The notes under the pieces were generated by a model. That model worked only from the letters and a program-made list of their open reading frames with translations. It ran no database searches and was not told the origin of the DNA. The translations under genes and the position numbers were made by a program. From contig NZ_WIAD01000002.1 of NCBI RefSeq assembly GCF_009618275.1, positions 186,001 through 250,000 on the forward strand: a DNA stretch of 64,000 nt, written 5' to 3'. This DNA comes from Roseimaritima sediminicola (GTDB lineage Bacteria > Planctomycetota > Planctomycetia > Pirellulales > Pirellulaceae). Below, one piece after another: positions 1-10,000 of this stretch (its first letter is position 1; every line of letters begins with the position of its first letter).

Positions 1-249
1 CGACAAACGGATCGCCGATGCGGCCGCGGTGGCTCGCAGCTCGTCGGCCGACTGTTCGAACGTATCGGTTCCGCAGTTGGCTTTCAGCGGATCCCACAGC
101 AGCGGCAACAGATGATCCTGAGCCGCCCACGTGCGGAAGTTCAGATTCACGCCGCTGACTCGCAGGGTCGGTTGGATCTCGGCGTAGACGCGTTCGATCT
201 CGCCGCTCGCTTCGTACTCGTCGATCGTGCGTTTGCTCAGACCTAGCAT
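1..249 (-). CDS. DehI-like protein, 3' end cut by window
   Basis: The first 83 codons of a minus-strand gene that runs off the left edge. It starts at an ATG (MLGLSKRTIDEYEASGEI). The helical segment with VYAEIQPTLRVSGVNLNFRTW resembles the N-terminal repeat of the halocarboxylic acid dehydrogenase DehI family (haloacid dehalogenases and relatives built from two helical repeats). Only part of the first repeat is visible, so no catalytic residue can be checked and activity on haloacids is not implied. Many environmental bacteria carry DehI-like proteins of unknown substrate. The assignment rests on pattern memory. Confidence 0.5.
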   Translation of the reverse strand, partial: MLGLSKRTIDEYEASGEIERVYAEIQPTLRVSGVNLNFRTWAAQDHLLPLLWDPLKANCGTDTFEQSADELRATAAASAIRLS

Positions 250-308
250 CGGTTTCCTTCGACAGTGTGGACGGGCCGCGGTGGGATCACTCGATTGAGA
301 TGGTTTTC

Positions 309-393
309 CCGGCATACCGCCGCAAACCTTATGCCGGCTTGGGGGCTATCGGCCAAACGGCTGCCGCAACCGGGGCTATCGCCCAAACGGCTC
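309..393. repeat. Inverted repeat plus two 31-bp-spaced direct repeats
   Basis: CCGGCATA at 309-316 pairs with TATGCCGG at 330-337 (13-nt loop). Directly after it, GGGGCTATCGsCCAAACGGCT occurs twice, at about 341-362 and 372-393, 31 bp apart. The core GGGCTAnCGCCCAA recurs at 50724-50923 with the same spacing, so this is probably a dispersed intergenic element. It fills most of the gap before the next gene. Confidence 0.6.
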
Positions 394-459
394 ATTCGTA
401 ACGGCTTATAATCGCCGGAACGCAACTTGGAATTTCTGGACACACTCGAGGAGATAATG

Positions 460-1317
460 ATGAAGCTTTCACGCCGACAGTTTACGGCTGCCCTGGGAGT
501 GAGTGCGGTCGCCACCGCAGCAGCGCCGCTTGGCGCCGACGACAGCAAACCTGCGCCGCTGCGAGTGATCGCCTACAACATCTACAAGGCGACGGGTTGG
601 CCGAAACAACGCTCCCTGGCAAAACGAGCCGTGGAAGAAAAGCAGATGGCCGAGCGGTTGGCGATGGAGCTGGCCCTGCACGAACCGGACATCATTAATT
701 TTTCCGAGTCGCCCAGCGAAGCGATGACCAAAGCGGTCGCCGAGCGGCTGGGCATGCACCACGTGCGCTTCCCCAGCGGCGGGCACTGGCCAGGCACGCT
801 GCTGAGCAGGTACGAAATGACCGATAGCGAGAACACACCTTTGGGCGGCGAGCGGCCCAAGGACTTGTTTACCCGGCACTGGGGCCGCGCCACGGTCCAC
901 GTCGCCGGACGCGATCCCTTAATCGTTCACTCCGCGCACCTGTACCCGACGCCGGATCCCACGGTTCGGCTGAAGGAGGTGCGAGCGATGATCAAGGCGA
1001 TGAAGCCGGATCTGGACGCCGGCCGATCGATGCTGTTGATCGGCGACCTGAACCATGGTCCCGATAGCGAGGAATACCAGCTGTGGATGGACGCCGGCTG
1101 GGTCGACACCTTCGCCCAGGTCGGCGAGGGCGAGGGGCCCACGATTCCTGCCGACACGCCCAAACACCGCATCGATTACGTCCTGGCCACCGGGCCGATC
1201 GCCCAGCGGACCAGCGAATCCAGGCCGTTGTTCGAGGGCGCGTTTCGATTAAACATCCAGGACGAGAAATCGTTCGCCCTCAGCGATCACCTGCCCCAGC
1301 TGGCGGTTTTTCAGTAG
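460..1317 (+). CDS. Endonuclease/exonuclease/phosphatase family protein, Tat-exported
   Basis: A 285-residue EEP-fold hydrolase (the DNase I/inositol phosphatase/sphingomyelinase superfamily), predicted to act outside the cytoplasm. The N-terminus MKLSRRQFTAALGVSAVATA is a twin-arginine signal peptide. EEP motifs are visible in order: a metal-binding Glu in NFSESPSE, HSAHLYPTPD, LIGDLNHGPDS, HRIDYVLAT and a terminal SDHLPQLA with the catalytic Asp-His. The second of two adjacent ATGs (457, 460) was chosen because GAGGAG at 448-453 then lies 6 nt upstream. The substrate cannot be told from sequence. Flanking genes run the other way, so it is probably monocistronic. Confidence 0.85.
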   Translation: MKLSRRQFTAALGVSAVATAAAPLGADDSKPAPLRVIAYNIYKATGWPKQRSLAKRAVEEKQMAERLAMELALHEPDIINFSESPSEAMTKAVAERLGMHHVRFPSGGHWPGTLLSRYEMTDSENTPLGGERPKDLFTRHWGRATVHVAGRDPLIVHSAHLYPTPDPTVRLKEVRAMIKAMKPDLDAGRSMLLIGDLNHGPDSEEYQLWMDAGWVDTFAQVGEGEGPTIPADTPKHRIDYVLATGPIAQRTSESRPLFEGAFRLNIQDEKSFALSDHLPQLAVFQ

Positions 1318-1323
1318 CGGCAG

Positions 1324-1375
1324 AAATCTTTTGACAAAGCCCGACGACAACACCCTCGCGCGTGGCGGGAGGGTT
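1324..1375. repeat. Dispersed palindromic element, copy 1
   Basis: AATCTTT(T/C), then GACAACACCCTC and a GC-rich hairpin ending in GCGGGAGGGT. The same arrangement occurs at 46182-46230, where the stem CCCTCCCGC/GCGGGAGGG is perfect. Here one arm has drifted. It lies between the convergent ends of the EEP gene and the XRE gene and could also act as a bidirectional terminator. Confidence 0.55.
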
Positions 1376-1503
1376 GGGTTCGTGGGCGCGGGAGCGAGCC
1401 ACCAACGTCACTTTCAAGATGCCGCATAGTTGGATGTCGGCCTTCGCGATGCACTCGCTGGAGAAACTCCCTCTGGATTGCTGTTCTCGGTCCAGGGCCC
1501 CGG

Positions 1504-1839
1504 TCAATGCCCCGCTTTGCGCTCGGCAGTCTTGACGAGTGATGCAAGGTTTGCGTCGTCCAGCTTCGTGAGCGCGTAGAATAGCTCAGGGCACTTCCTG
1601 ATCTGTCGTCGTATGGATGCCGGCACTTTGTCGGCGAGTAGCAGCAACTCGTCTTCGTCTGCCTGCAGTTCGTGGGCCAGCTTGTGGATGAATTTCTCGG
1701 ATGGATAGTCGCCTGACTGCAGCCGTCCTCGTTCAACTTTGCTGACGTACGACATGCTGACACCAAGACGCTGTGCCAACTCGAGCTGCGTCATCGACGC
1801 CGCGATTCGAAGTTCCCGTACGCGTAGGCCGAACTTCAT
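1504..1839 (-). CDS. XRE-family helix-turn-helix regulator of the defence island
   Basis: A 111-residue DNA-binding protein. The HTH_3/XRE domain spans about residues 1-70 (MKFGLRVRELRIAASMTQLE, then LAQRLGVSMSYVSKVERGRL). The segment GDYPSEKFIHKLAHELQADE and the C-terminal IRRQIRKCPELFYAL block are typical of regulators beside restriction operons. Start chosen at the ATG giving MKFGLRVREL because homologues begin there; an upstream in-frame start at 1878 would add 13 residues. It is transcribed divergently from the restriction operon across about 140 nt, so it probably represses that operon and itself. No ImmA/IrrE partner, often found beside such regulators, is intact here. Confidence 0.88.
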   Translation of the reverse strand: MKFGLRVRELRIAASMTQLELAQRLGVSMSYVSKVERGRLQSGDYPSEKFIHKLAHELQADEDELLLLADKVPASIRRQIRKCPELFYALTKLDDANLASLVKTAERKAGH

Positions 1840-1980
1840 TGTGACGTTCCAGCTGGGCTGGACATCGCATCCCTTCACCTCTCAGGCGGAGGATTGCGAC
1901 ACCCGTGATTGTGGGGCCCCTAAAAAGAAAGTAAGCTGTTGGCACTTTTCGGTCAAGCCGCGACGTGGATGGGGGCAGAC
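1840..1980. promoter_or_regulatory. Divergent control region of the defence island
   Basis: The 141 nt between the XRE start and the restriction-gene start must hold the promoters for both directions and the likely operator. I could not pick out a convincing -35/-10 pair or a clean palindromic operator by eye. A G-run at 1971-1975 could serve as a weak ribosome binding site for the GTG at 1981. Confidence 0.35.
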
Positions 1981-4900
1981 GTGTCCAACTTTTTCAAGCA
2001 ACCAATTCTTAATTCGCCGTACGAGTACCCGGGAAAACACTGGGAACTCGACGAGACGGGCCAACCGACGCAGCACGTCAAAGAGTCTCGTCGCACCGCG
2101 TCCTTCATCACGCCGATTCCAAAGCCGAAGAAGCGTCGCGGAAAGAAGCAGGCATCCACCGAGAAACAAAAGGAAATCGTATTCGCTCAGGATGAAGGGC
2201 TGTCTACCGAGCGGCAGCAATACGATCCCAATCCGGTCATCAACGAACTGCGGCGTGAGATCGACAAGTGGCGACAGATTGACGATCCCGGCAGGTGGAA
2301 TGTTACGCCCGAAACCGCTCGCCTGTTGCAACACTGGCGGGGCGATCATTTCAGTAGTATCCGGCCATTCTTTTGTCAGGTCGAAGCAGCCGAGGTCGCG
2401 ATTTGGCTGACCGAAGTCGCACCCAACCTCGACAACAAAATCACGGGCCGCTTTCTCGACGCACTCTATTCTGCCAATGAAGCGGCCAATCCCGGATTGT
2501 CGCGGCTGGCCTGCAAACTGGCCACGGGCGCTGGCAAGACGACTGTCATGGCGATGCTGATCGCGTGGCAAACCATCAATTGGGTGCGTCGCAAAACCAG
2601 TAGCCGGTATACCCGCGGCTTCCTGATCATCGCTCCCGGCCTGACCATCAAAGATCGACTGCGCGTCCTTCAGCCCAACGATCCGGATAGCTATTACAAG
2701 AATCGCGAACTCGTGCCCGGCGATATGTTGCCCGATTTGGAACAGGCCCGCATCGTCATCACCAATTATCACGCGTTCAAACTTCGCAACACGCTGGAGC
2801 TGTCCAGCGGGGGACGGGCACTTTTGCAAGGTCGCGGCCCCGAACTGCAAACGACAGAAACCGAAGGCCAGATGATCCGGCGCGTGATGCCCGAACTGAT
2901 GGGCATGCGGAACATCATGGTCATCAACGACGAAGCCCATCACTGTTACCGCGAAAAACCACCGGAAGAATCCGAAGAGTCGGACTTGAAAGGCAAAGAG
3001 GAGAAGGACGAAGCCAAAGAGAACAGCGAAGCCGCTCGCCTTTGGATCTCCGGCATCGAGGCGGTTAATCGCACCATCGGCGTCAGCCGCGTCATGGACC
3101 TGTCTGCGACGCCATTCTTCCTGCGCGGCAGCGGATACGCCGAAGGAACGTTGTTTCCCTGGACGATGAGTGATTTCTCGCTGATGGACGCCATCGAATG
3201 CGGCATCGTCAAACTGCCGCGTGTTCCCATTGCTGACAACTTGCCCGGCGGCGAGATGCCGATGTATCGCAACCTCTGGGAACACATCCGCAGCGATATG
3301 CCCAAGTCCGGCCGTAGCAAAGCATCTGCTCTGGATCCTGGCAAAATTCCGACGCCGCTCGAAACCGCCCTCGACGCCCTGTACGGCCACTACGAAAAAA
3401 CGTTCAAACTCTGGCAGGAGGCCGGTATCGATGTCCCGCCCTGCTTCATCGTGGTCTGCAACAACACGTCGTCTTCGAAATTGGTCTACGACTACATCAG
3501 CGGTTATGAACGTCAAAACGACGATGGGACCTCGCAGACAATCCCCGGTCGACTTCCCCTCTTCCGAAATTTCGACCCCGACAATCACGAACCCTACCCA
3601 GAACCACGGACGCTATTGATTGACAGCGGCCAACTGGAATCCGGTGAAGGGCTGCACAAAGACTTTCGCCAATTTAATTCGGAAGCCATCGAACAGTTTC
3701 GCAAAGAAATCATTCAGCGTACCGGCGACCGGCAGAAAGCCGACAACATCAGCGACGAAGAACTGCTTCGCGAAGTCATGAACACCGTCGGCAAGAAAGA
3801 CCGATTGGGCGAATCGATCCGCTGTGTGGTGTCCGTGTCGATGTTAACCGAAGGCTGGGACGCCAACACCGTCACGCACGTGCTGGGCGTTCGTGGCTTC
3901 ACGACTCAGTTGCTGTGCGAACAGGTCATCGGCCGCGCACTCCGCCGTCAGTCGTACGACCTGAACGCGGAAGGCAAGTTCGACGTCGAGTACGCGGACG
4001 TCCTCGGCATTCCATTCGACTTCAACGCCAAACCCGTCGTCGCTCCGCCGCAGAAGCCTCGCGAAACCGTTCAGGTCAAAGCCGTTCGTCCCGATCGAGA
4101 TTCGCTCGAAATACGCTTTCCACGCGTCAGCGGCTATCGCATCGAGCTACCAAATCAGAAAATCAAGGCCGACTTCAACGACAACCATCGTATGCTGATC
4201 ACGCCGCAGATGGTCGGGGCGACGGAAACCCGCAACAGCGGCATCATCGGCGAACAGAACGATCTGACGCTCAAGCATCTCGAGGACATGCGTCGCAGCA
4301 CGCTGCTCTTTCACCTGACCAAAAGGCTGATCGAAGTCGAATGGCGCGAGCCGGGTGAAAGTCCGCGTATGGATCTTTTCGGTCAACTCAAACGGATTGC
4401 CAACGTCTGGCTCAAAGACTATGTCGACTGCAAAGGCGGTACCTACCCGGCCCAGTTGATGTACCAAGCTCTAGCCGATCAAGCTTGCAAGAAGATCAGT
4501 TCCGCGATCGTGACCGCTCACCAAGACGAAAAGAAAATCAAAGCGATGCTGGACGCCTACAACCCGTCCGGCAGCACGCGGTTCGTTAACTTCAATACCT
4601 CCAAAGCGGATCGCTGGCAGACCAGCGTCAACCATTGCCACGTCAATTGGGTCGTGCTGGACAGCGACTGGGAAGCGGAATTCTGTCGGATCGCCGAAAA
4701 ACACCCCGCCGTGCGGGCCTACGTCAAGAATCACGGACTCGGTCTGGAAGTCCCCTACCGCTTTATGGGCAAAGCTCACAAGTATCGTCCCGATTTCATC
4801 GTCCAGGTCGACGACGGTCGCGGCACGCTGGCCGATGGGACACCAGACCTGCTGAATCTGGTCGTGGAGATCAAAGGCTATCGCGGTGAACACGACGTCG

Positions 4901-5112
4901 AGAAAGCCAACACGATGAAGACGTATTGGATCCCCGGCGTCAACAACCTCGGCACGTTCGGCCGCTGGGCCTTCGCCGAGTTCACCGAAGTGTTTCAAAT
5001 CGAAGCCGATTTCGAACAACAAGTTGCGGGCCGGTTCGACGAAATGATCGATGACGCAATTCGCCATCAAGGACAAGCGAGTCGTATTCGTGCAGAGGAA
5101 GCTACATCATGA
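1981..5112 (+). CDS. DEAD/DEAH helicase-nuclease, type III restriction (Res-like)
   Basis: A 1043-residue SF2 translocase fused to a nuclease; probably the DNA-cleaving subunit of a restriction system, resembling the family NCBI calls BPTD_3080 restriction endonuclease. Motifs: Walker A ATGAGKTT at about 181-188 (Lys186), DEAH at 317-320 within NDEAHHCY, SAT at 375-377 and QVIGRALRR from Gln648. Near the C-terminus RPDFIV (Asp938) and VVEIKGY (Glu963, Lys965) form a PD-(D/E)xK active site. Start: GTG at 1981 gives MSNFFKQPILNSPYEYP, which looks like the conserved N-terminus; ATG at 1969 and TTG at 1939 are also in frame. Its stop overlaps the next start. The matching methyltransferase is two genes downstream, so cleavage is probably coupled to methylation state. 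Confidence 0.85.
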   Translation: MSNFFKQPILNSPYEYPGKHWELDETGQPTQHVKESRRTASFITPIPKPKKRRGKKQASTEKQKEIVFAQDEGLSTERQQYDPNPVINELRREIDKWRQIDDPGRWNVTPETARLLQHWRGDHFSSIRPFFCQVEAAEVAIWLTEVAPNLDNKITGRFLDALYSANEAANPGLSRLACKLATGAGKTTVMAMLIAWQTINWVRRKTSSRYTRGFLIIAPGLTIKDRLRVLQPNDPDSYYKNRELVPGDMLPDLEQARIVITNYHAFKLRNTLELSSGGRALLQGRGPELQTTETEGQMIRRVMPELMGMRNIMVINDEAHHCYREKPPEESEESDLKGKEEKDEAKENSEAARLWISGIEAVNRTIGVSRVMDLSATPFFLRGSGYAEGTLFPWTMSDFSLMDAIECGIVKLPRVPIADNLPGGEMPMYRNLWEHIRSDMPKSGRSKASALDPGKIPTPLETALDALYGHYEKTFKLWQEAGIDVPPCFIVVCNNTSSSKLVYDYISGYERQNDDGTSQTIPGRLPLFRNFDPDNHEPYPEPRTLLIDSGQLESGEGLHKDFRQFNSEAIEQFRKEIIQRTGDRQKADNISDEELLREVMNTVGKKDRLGESIRCVVSVSMLTEGWDANTVTHVLGVRGFTTQLLCEQVIGRALRRQSYDLNAEGKFDVEYADVLGIPFDFNAKPVVAPPQKPRETVQVKAVRPDRDSLEIRFPRVSGYRIELPNQKIKADFNDNHRMLITPQMVGATETRNSGIIGEQNDLTLKHLEDMRRSTLLFHLTKRLIEVEWREPGESPRMDLFGQLKRIANVWLKDYVDCKGGTYPAQLMYQALADQACKKISSAIVTAHQDEKKIKAMLDAYNPSGSTRFVNFNTSKADRWQTSVNHCHVNWVVLDSDWEAEFCRIAEKHPAVRAYVKNHGLGLEVPYRFMGKAHKYRPDFIVQVDDGRGTLADGTPDLLNLVVEIKGYRGEHDVEKANTMKTYWIPGVNNLGTFGRWAFAEFTEVFQIEADFEQQVAGRFDEMIDDAIRHQGQASRIRAEEATS

Positions 5113-7031
5113 TGAACGCCGAAGGCATGCCGCTGTCCCAGATCATCGATACCGATGAAGGAGCACGCGAACACTACCACATTCCCAAGTACCAGCGCGA
5201 ATACACCTGGGGTAAGCACCACTGGGAACAACTGATCGAAGATCTTCACGACAACGATCCCGGCTACTTTGTCGGATCCATTATTGTCGTCAAGGAAGCC
5301 CAGCCAAACGAGCACCAAGCGGAAGTCATCTACGAAGTCATCGACGGTCAACAGCGACTGACGACGTTATCCCTGCTGATGGCGGCCATCTACGAACGGC
5401 TGAAACAGATCGAGAAAGACATCGACGAGTTTGACGATGACGACGAAGAGCACCGCTTTCGCAATAGTGTCGCGAGCCTGCGCGGAAAGCTGGTCAAACG
5501 CAAAAAAATCAAAGACAAATTCGCCAGCGCGCCGTACGGCGGGTGGGTGGAAAAGGGGAAAGCGAACTTTTTGCGGGTCCAGCCGAGCACTCAAAACAAC
5601 AACTTGGTCGACTACAAGTACATCCTTGGCAGCGTCGGCCTGATCGCCGAACCACCCAAACCTTCCTACCACGGGGTGCGGCTGTTTGCCAAAGCGTTCA
5701 AATACTTCCGGTCGATCCTCCCCGAGGACCTGGAAGAGATTCTGGATCTGGTCGCCAAGGTCAACCAACTGTACTTCGTCCATATCGCGGTCAACTCACA
5801 AGCCGATGCGTTCACTTTGTTCGAGACGCTGAACAATCGCGGCGAACCGCTTTCGGCGACCGACATTATCAAGAACAAAGTGCTCGGTGAGATCTCCAAG
5901 CGAAATGGCGACATCGATGCCGCGTTCGAACAGTGGCAGGATCTGATCGAGTGGGTGGACACGCCCGTTCTGCAAGAACGGTTTCTTCGACACTTTTACC
6001 ACGCCTATCGGTGGGATGAGGCGATCCGCGTCGACGGCATCTCTCGGGTCACGCGAGCGAAACTGATCCGCGCCTACGAGAAGATCATCAGTCGCGATCC
6101 TCAAGGGGTGTTTGATCGTCTACGCGAGGCCGCGATTCGCTACGGTCAACTCATCTACCCGGAGGACGACGAGTCGGGCTTCGAGCCCGCAATGCGTAGC
6201 AAACTGATCGATCTGGATCTGATCCAAGCGTCGCCATCCTACCAACTGCTGCTGTATCTGTTTTCGCGGCCATCGTCTGACTTTACCGAACATGATTTCC
6301 TCGATCGCGCTGTCGAGCTGATTCGGCGTTACTACGTCCGCCGGAACGTGACGAATTTCCCAAGCACCAGCGACCTCGACCAAGCTCACATCGACCTGAT
6401 CGCGGCGTGCCATGCAGAGATCGAGCACAACGGACAACTCAGTTTCGATTTCTTCAAGAACAAACTGCTCGTCAAAGGCCGCTACCGAACCGAATCGGAG
6501 TTCCGGGAGATTCTTTCGGGCGACATGTACGACATCAATGCTTTGGTAACCCGCTACTTACTGGTTGCCTTGGATGAAACCCGCCAAACGCGCGAGTACG
6601 CTCCGGACCTATGGGCACGTAACGATACCGATCGCTTTGTCTGGACAATCGAGCACGTGCTGCCTCAGAAAGAGACGCTTTCAGACGACTGGGTGAACGC
6701 TCTCGCCGATGGCGACCGAGAGCTAGCCCAACAACTGCACTGGGAGAACGTGGATCGGCTCGGAAATCTGACCCTGTCCGGTTACAACTCACGCCTTGCG
6801 GCACGTTTCTTTGACGAGAAACAGGCCTTGGTCGAAAACAAGACGGTCCTCAGCCACAAAGTGAATCTTGGTTATCGCAACGGCCTTGCCCTGAACTCGA
6901 TGGAGTTCGATTTTGCTGGCCAGCGGGTTTCGCTGGCCACCGCGGACACGTGGAACGCCGAAATGATCGATGCCCGCACCGAGATGATGGTCGACTCGCT
7001 CGTCAAGCTCTTCAGCTTTGACGATGTGTGA
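5109..7031 (+). CDS. DUF262/DUF1524 protein, GmrSD-like restriction nuclease
   Basis: A 640-residue protein with the two halves of GmrSD type IV restriction enzymes in one chain. The N-terminal DUF262 (ParB/sulfiredoxin-like NTPase fold) shows IPKYQREYTWG near residue 25 and IDGQQRLTTL with Asp79-Arg83. The C-terminal DUF1524 HNH nuclease shows IEHVLPQKE with His516 and LGNLTLSGYNSRL about 40 residues on. GmrSD enzymes cleave DNA with modified (glucosylated) cytosines using NTPs, so this could add a second specificity against modified phage DNA; that role is inference. The ATG at 5109 overlaps the upstream stop (ATGA), implying translational coupling. A second ATG at 5112 is possible. Confidence 0.88.
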   Translation: MMNAEGMPLSQIIDTDEGAREHYHIPKYQREYTWGKHHWEQLIEDLHDNDPGYFVGSIIVVKEAQPNEHQAEVIYEVIDGQQRLTTLSLLMAAIYERLKQIEKDIDEFDDDDEEHRFRNSVASLRGKLVKRKKIKDKFASAPYGGWVEKGKANFLRVQPSTQNNNLVDYKYILGSVGLIAEPPKPSYHGVRLFAKAFKYFRSILPEDLEEILDLVAKVNQLYFVHIAVNSQADAFTLFETLNNRGEPLSATDIIKNKVLGEISKRNGDIDAAFEQWQDLIEWVDTPVLQERFLRHFYHAYRWDEAIRVDGISRVTRAKLIRAYEKIISRDPQGVFDRLREAAIRYGQLIYPEDDESGFEPAMRSKLIDLDLIQASPSYQLLLYLFSRPSSDFTEHDFLDRAVELIRRYYVRRNVTNFPSTSDLDQAHIDLIAACHAEIEHNGQLSFDFFKNKLLVKGRYRTESEFREILSGDMYDINALVTRYLLVALDETRQTREYAPDLWARNDTDRFVWTIEHVLPQKETLSDDWVNALADGDRELAQQLHWENVDRLGNLTLSGYNSRLAARFFDEKQALVENKTVLSHKVNLGYRNGLALNSMEFDFAGQRVSLATADTWNAEMIDARTEMMVDSLVKLFSFDDV

Positions 7032-7073
7032 ACGGCCGCAGCAACCAAGAACGGAAACGATTGACGAATAGAT

Positions 7074-10000
7074 ATGGCGAAGAAGAAAAAAACGACCAAG
7101 AAGAAGACCGTCGAGACGCTGACGCATGCCGACAGCACGCGGACGAACATCCCGACTGCGGAACAGCAGTCGGTGATGGAGACCGAGGACAAGTATTCGA
7201 TTCGCGTGGCTTACGAACGTCGTAATCGCGACTTGGATCCGCAGCTGGTTTGGCGGGGCAAGGACGAGCAGGACGCCGGGCCGCTGGTGGCCAATGCGCC
7301 GCCGCTGTACATCCAGGAAAAGGTGCACCCCAAGGTCTTGATCGACGACTTGATGCGTCGCACCGACGACCTGAAAGACAAAGGGCCTCCGGAGCAACTC
7401 GACCTGTTCGGCGACTTCAACGGCTTGCCCGAAGAAGCCCGGTCGGCCGAGTTCTACCAGCACGACGCCAACTGGACCAACCGCATGATCCTGGGCGACA
7501 GCCTGCAGGTGATGGCCTCACTGGCCGAACGCGAAGGCCTACGAGGCAAAGTCCAGTGCATCTACTTCGACCCGCCCTACGGCATCAAGTTCAACTCCAA
7601 CTTTCAGTGGTCGACCACGAGTAACCGCGTTACGGATGGCAAAACAGAACACATTACTCGTGAGCCGGAACAGGTAAAGGCGTTTCGTGACACCTGGAAA
7701 GACGGCGTTCACTCATATTTGACTTACCTTAGAGATCGCTTGTCAGCAACACATGAGCTGCTCAGCGAGTCAGGTTCTATATTTTTGCAAATTGGCGATG
7801 AAAACCTTCACCGGGTTCGCTCGGTACTCGATGAGATTTTTGGTGAAAAAAACTTCTGTCGGGTCATTACAATTCGGAAGACTGCTGGAGATACTACGCA
7901 GATACTTACCTCACAAGCTGATTATATTCTTTGGTACGCAAAAGACATAAGGACGGTCAAGTACCGACCTCTGTTTCTTCCAAAAGAGGTAGGTGTTGGT
8001 GCTGGGACCCAGTACGACAAAAAACTTGACAAATTAAATAGAGGCTATCATCGGCTTAGCCGTTTGGAAAAAGAACGTCCAAGTCTTGTTGATGAGCGTT
8101 TCCGGATTTACAGGACGGCTGATCTTCGAAGACAAGGACGAAGCAATACTGCTACCATCGACTATTCCTTCAACGGGCGAGTGTTTCACCCTGGCGCGAA
8201 TAGGCAATGGAAAACACCGGAACGGGGGCTTGCTCGACTTAACAAGAGCGATCGCCTGGAACTGGTGGGGAATACGCTTGAGTACCGCAGGTATTTCGAT
8301 GACTGGCAGGTCACAGACCTCACTAACATTTGGCTGGACGCGGGAGGGAGCGGATTTGGCGACAAGAAGACCTATGTTGTGCAAACTATTTCTCGTGTCA
8401 TTCAACGTTGTGTTTTGATGACAACTGATCCCGGCGATCTTGTTTTTGATCCTACCTGCGGCTCAGGCACTACTGCTATCGTGTGTGAAGAATGGGGACG
8501 AAGGTGGATTACGGCAGACACGTCACGGGTTGCCTTGGCGTTAGCGAGATCACGTGTTATAGGTGGCAGATTCCCTTTTTTCCTGCTGGCGGACAGTCGC
8601 GAGGGTTTAATCAAGCAAGCCGAAATTGAACGACGCGACATCGCTGATTTCGGAGCGCCAGCAGAGGACATCAAACAAGGTTTTGTGTACCAACGAGTGC
8701 CGCATGTTACGCTCAGGTCGATTGCAAATGATTCCGAGATCGACGTCATCTACGAGCAGTTCCAATCCAAACTCGAACCAGTCCGACAGAAGCTGAACTC
8801 AGTGCTGGGTGAGTCGTGGGAGGAATGGGAGGTGCCACGCGAAGCGGGGCAGCGGTGGGACGACGAGGCGGTCAAGCTGCACGCGTCGCTGCTCGAACAT
8901 CGGCGACGACTCGAGTCGACGCTGGAAGTTCTCGAGTCGGTCGAACTGGCCGAGCACGCCGACAGCGTTCGCACCATTATCCAGCAAGAAGCCGCCGCCG
9001 ACCTGACAAAGCTGAACGAAGCGACGGGCGGCGACTTCACCCTCGACACGCTGCCAGACGAACCGCGAGACCCTTGGCCTGACGAAGCCAAAAAGCTGCA
9101 CGCCGAGTGGTGGAAGCTGCGGATCAAACGCCAGAAGGAGATCGACGCCTCGATCGCCGCCAAGGCCGACTTTGAGTACCTGTACGACAAACCTTACGAA
9201 GACAAAACCAAAGTCCGCGTCGCCGGTCCCTTCACCGTCGAATCCCTCTCGCCCCATCGCACCCTCTCGGTCGACGAAGACGATGAACTGATCGACCCGC
9301 TCGAACAAGCTACCGCCCGCGACCAGGGCGACACCGGCCAAGTCGCTGACTTCGCCACCATGGTTCTGGACAACCTGAAAAAATCCGGCGTCCAGCAGGC
9401 CCACAAAGAAGACAAGATCGACTTCACCTCGCTTGCCCCCTGGCCCGGCGAGTACATCGTTGCCGAAGGCCGCTACATCAAGGGTGAAGAGGGAAGTGAA
9501 AAGGGGGAAACAGAGGTACGCGCCGGCATCTTCGTCGGCCCCGAGTTCGGCACGATCTCGCAGCCCGACTTAAAAGCCGCCGCCCGCGAGTGCGGTGACG
9601 CCGGTTTCGACGTCCTGATCGCCTGCGGCTTCAACTACGAGGCCCACGCCACCGAGTTCAACAAGCTGGGCCGCATCCAGGTCTTGAAAGCACGAATGAA
9701 CGCCGACATGCACATGTCGGCCGACCTCAAGAATACAGGCAAAGGCAACCTGTTCGTGATCTTCGGCGAGCCCGACATCACGGTCCGCGAGTCCAAAGCC
9801 AAGGGCGCCAATCTCGGCGACATCGAAGTCCAGATCAACGGTGTCGACGTCTTCCAGCCCAGCACCGGCGAAGTCCGCAGCGACGGAGCCGACGGCATCG
9901 CCTGTTGGTTCATCGACACCGACTACAACGAAGAGAGCTTCTTCGTCCGCCAAGCCTACTTCCTCGGCGCCAACGATCCCTACAAGAGCCTCAAAACCAC

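Noticed and set aside
1882-3588. Open frame of 568 codons on the minus strand
   Set aside because: Antisense of the Res-like gene, whose helicase motifs are unambiguous.
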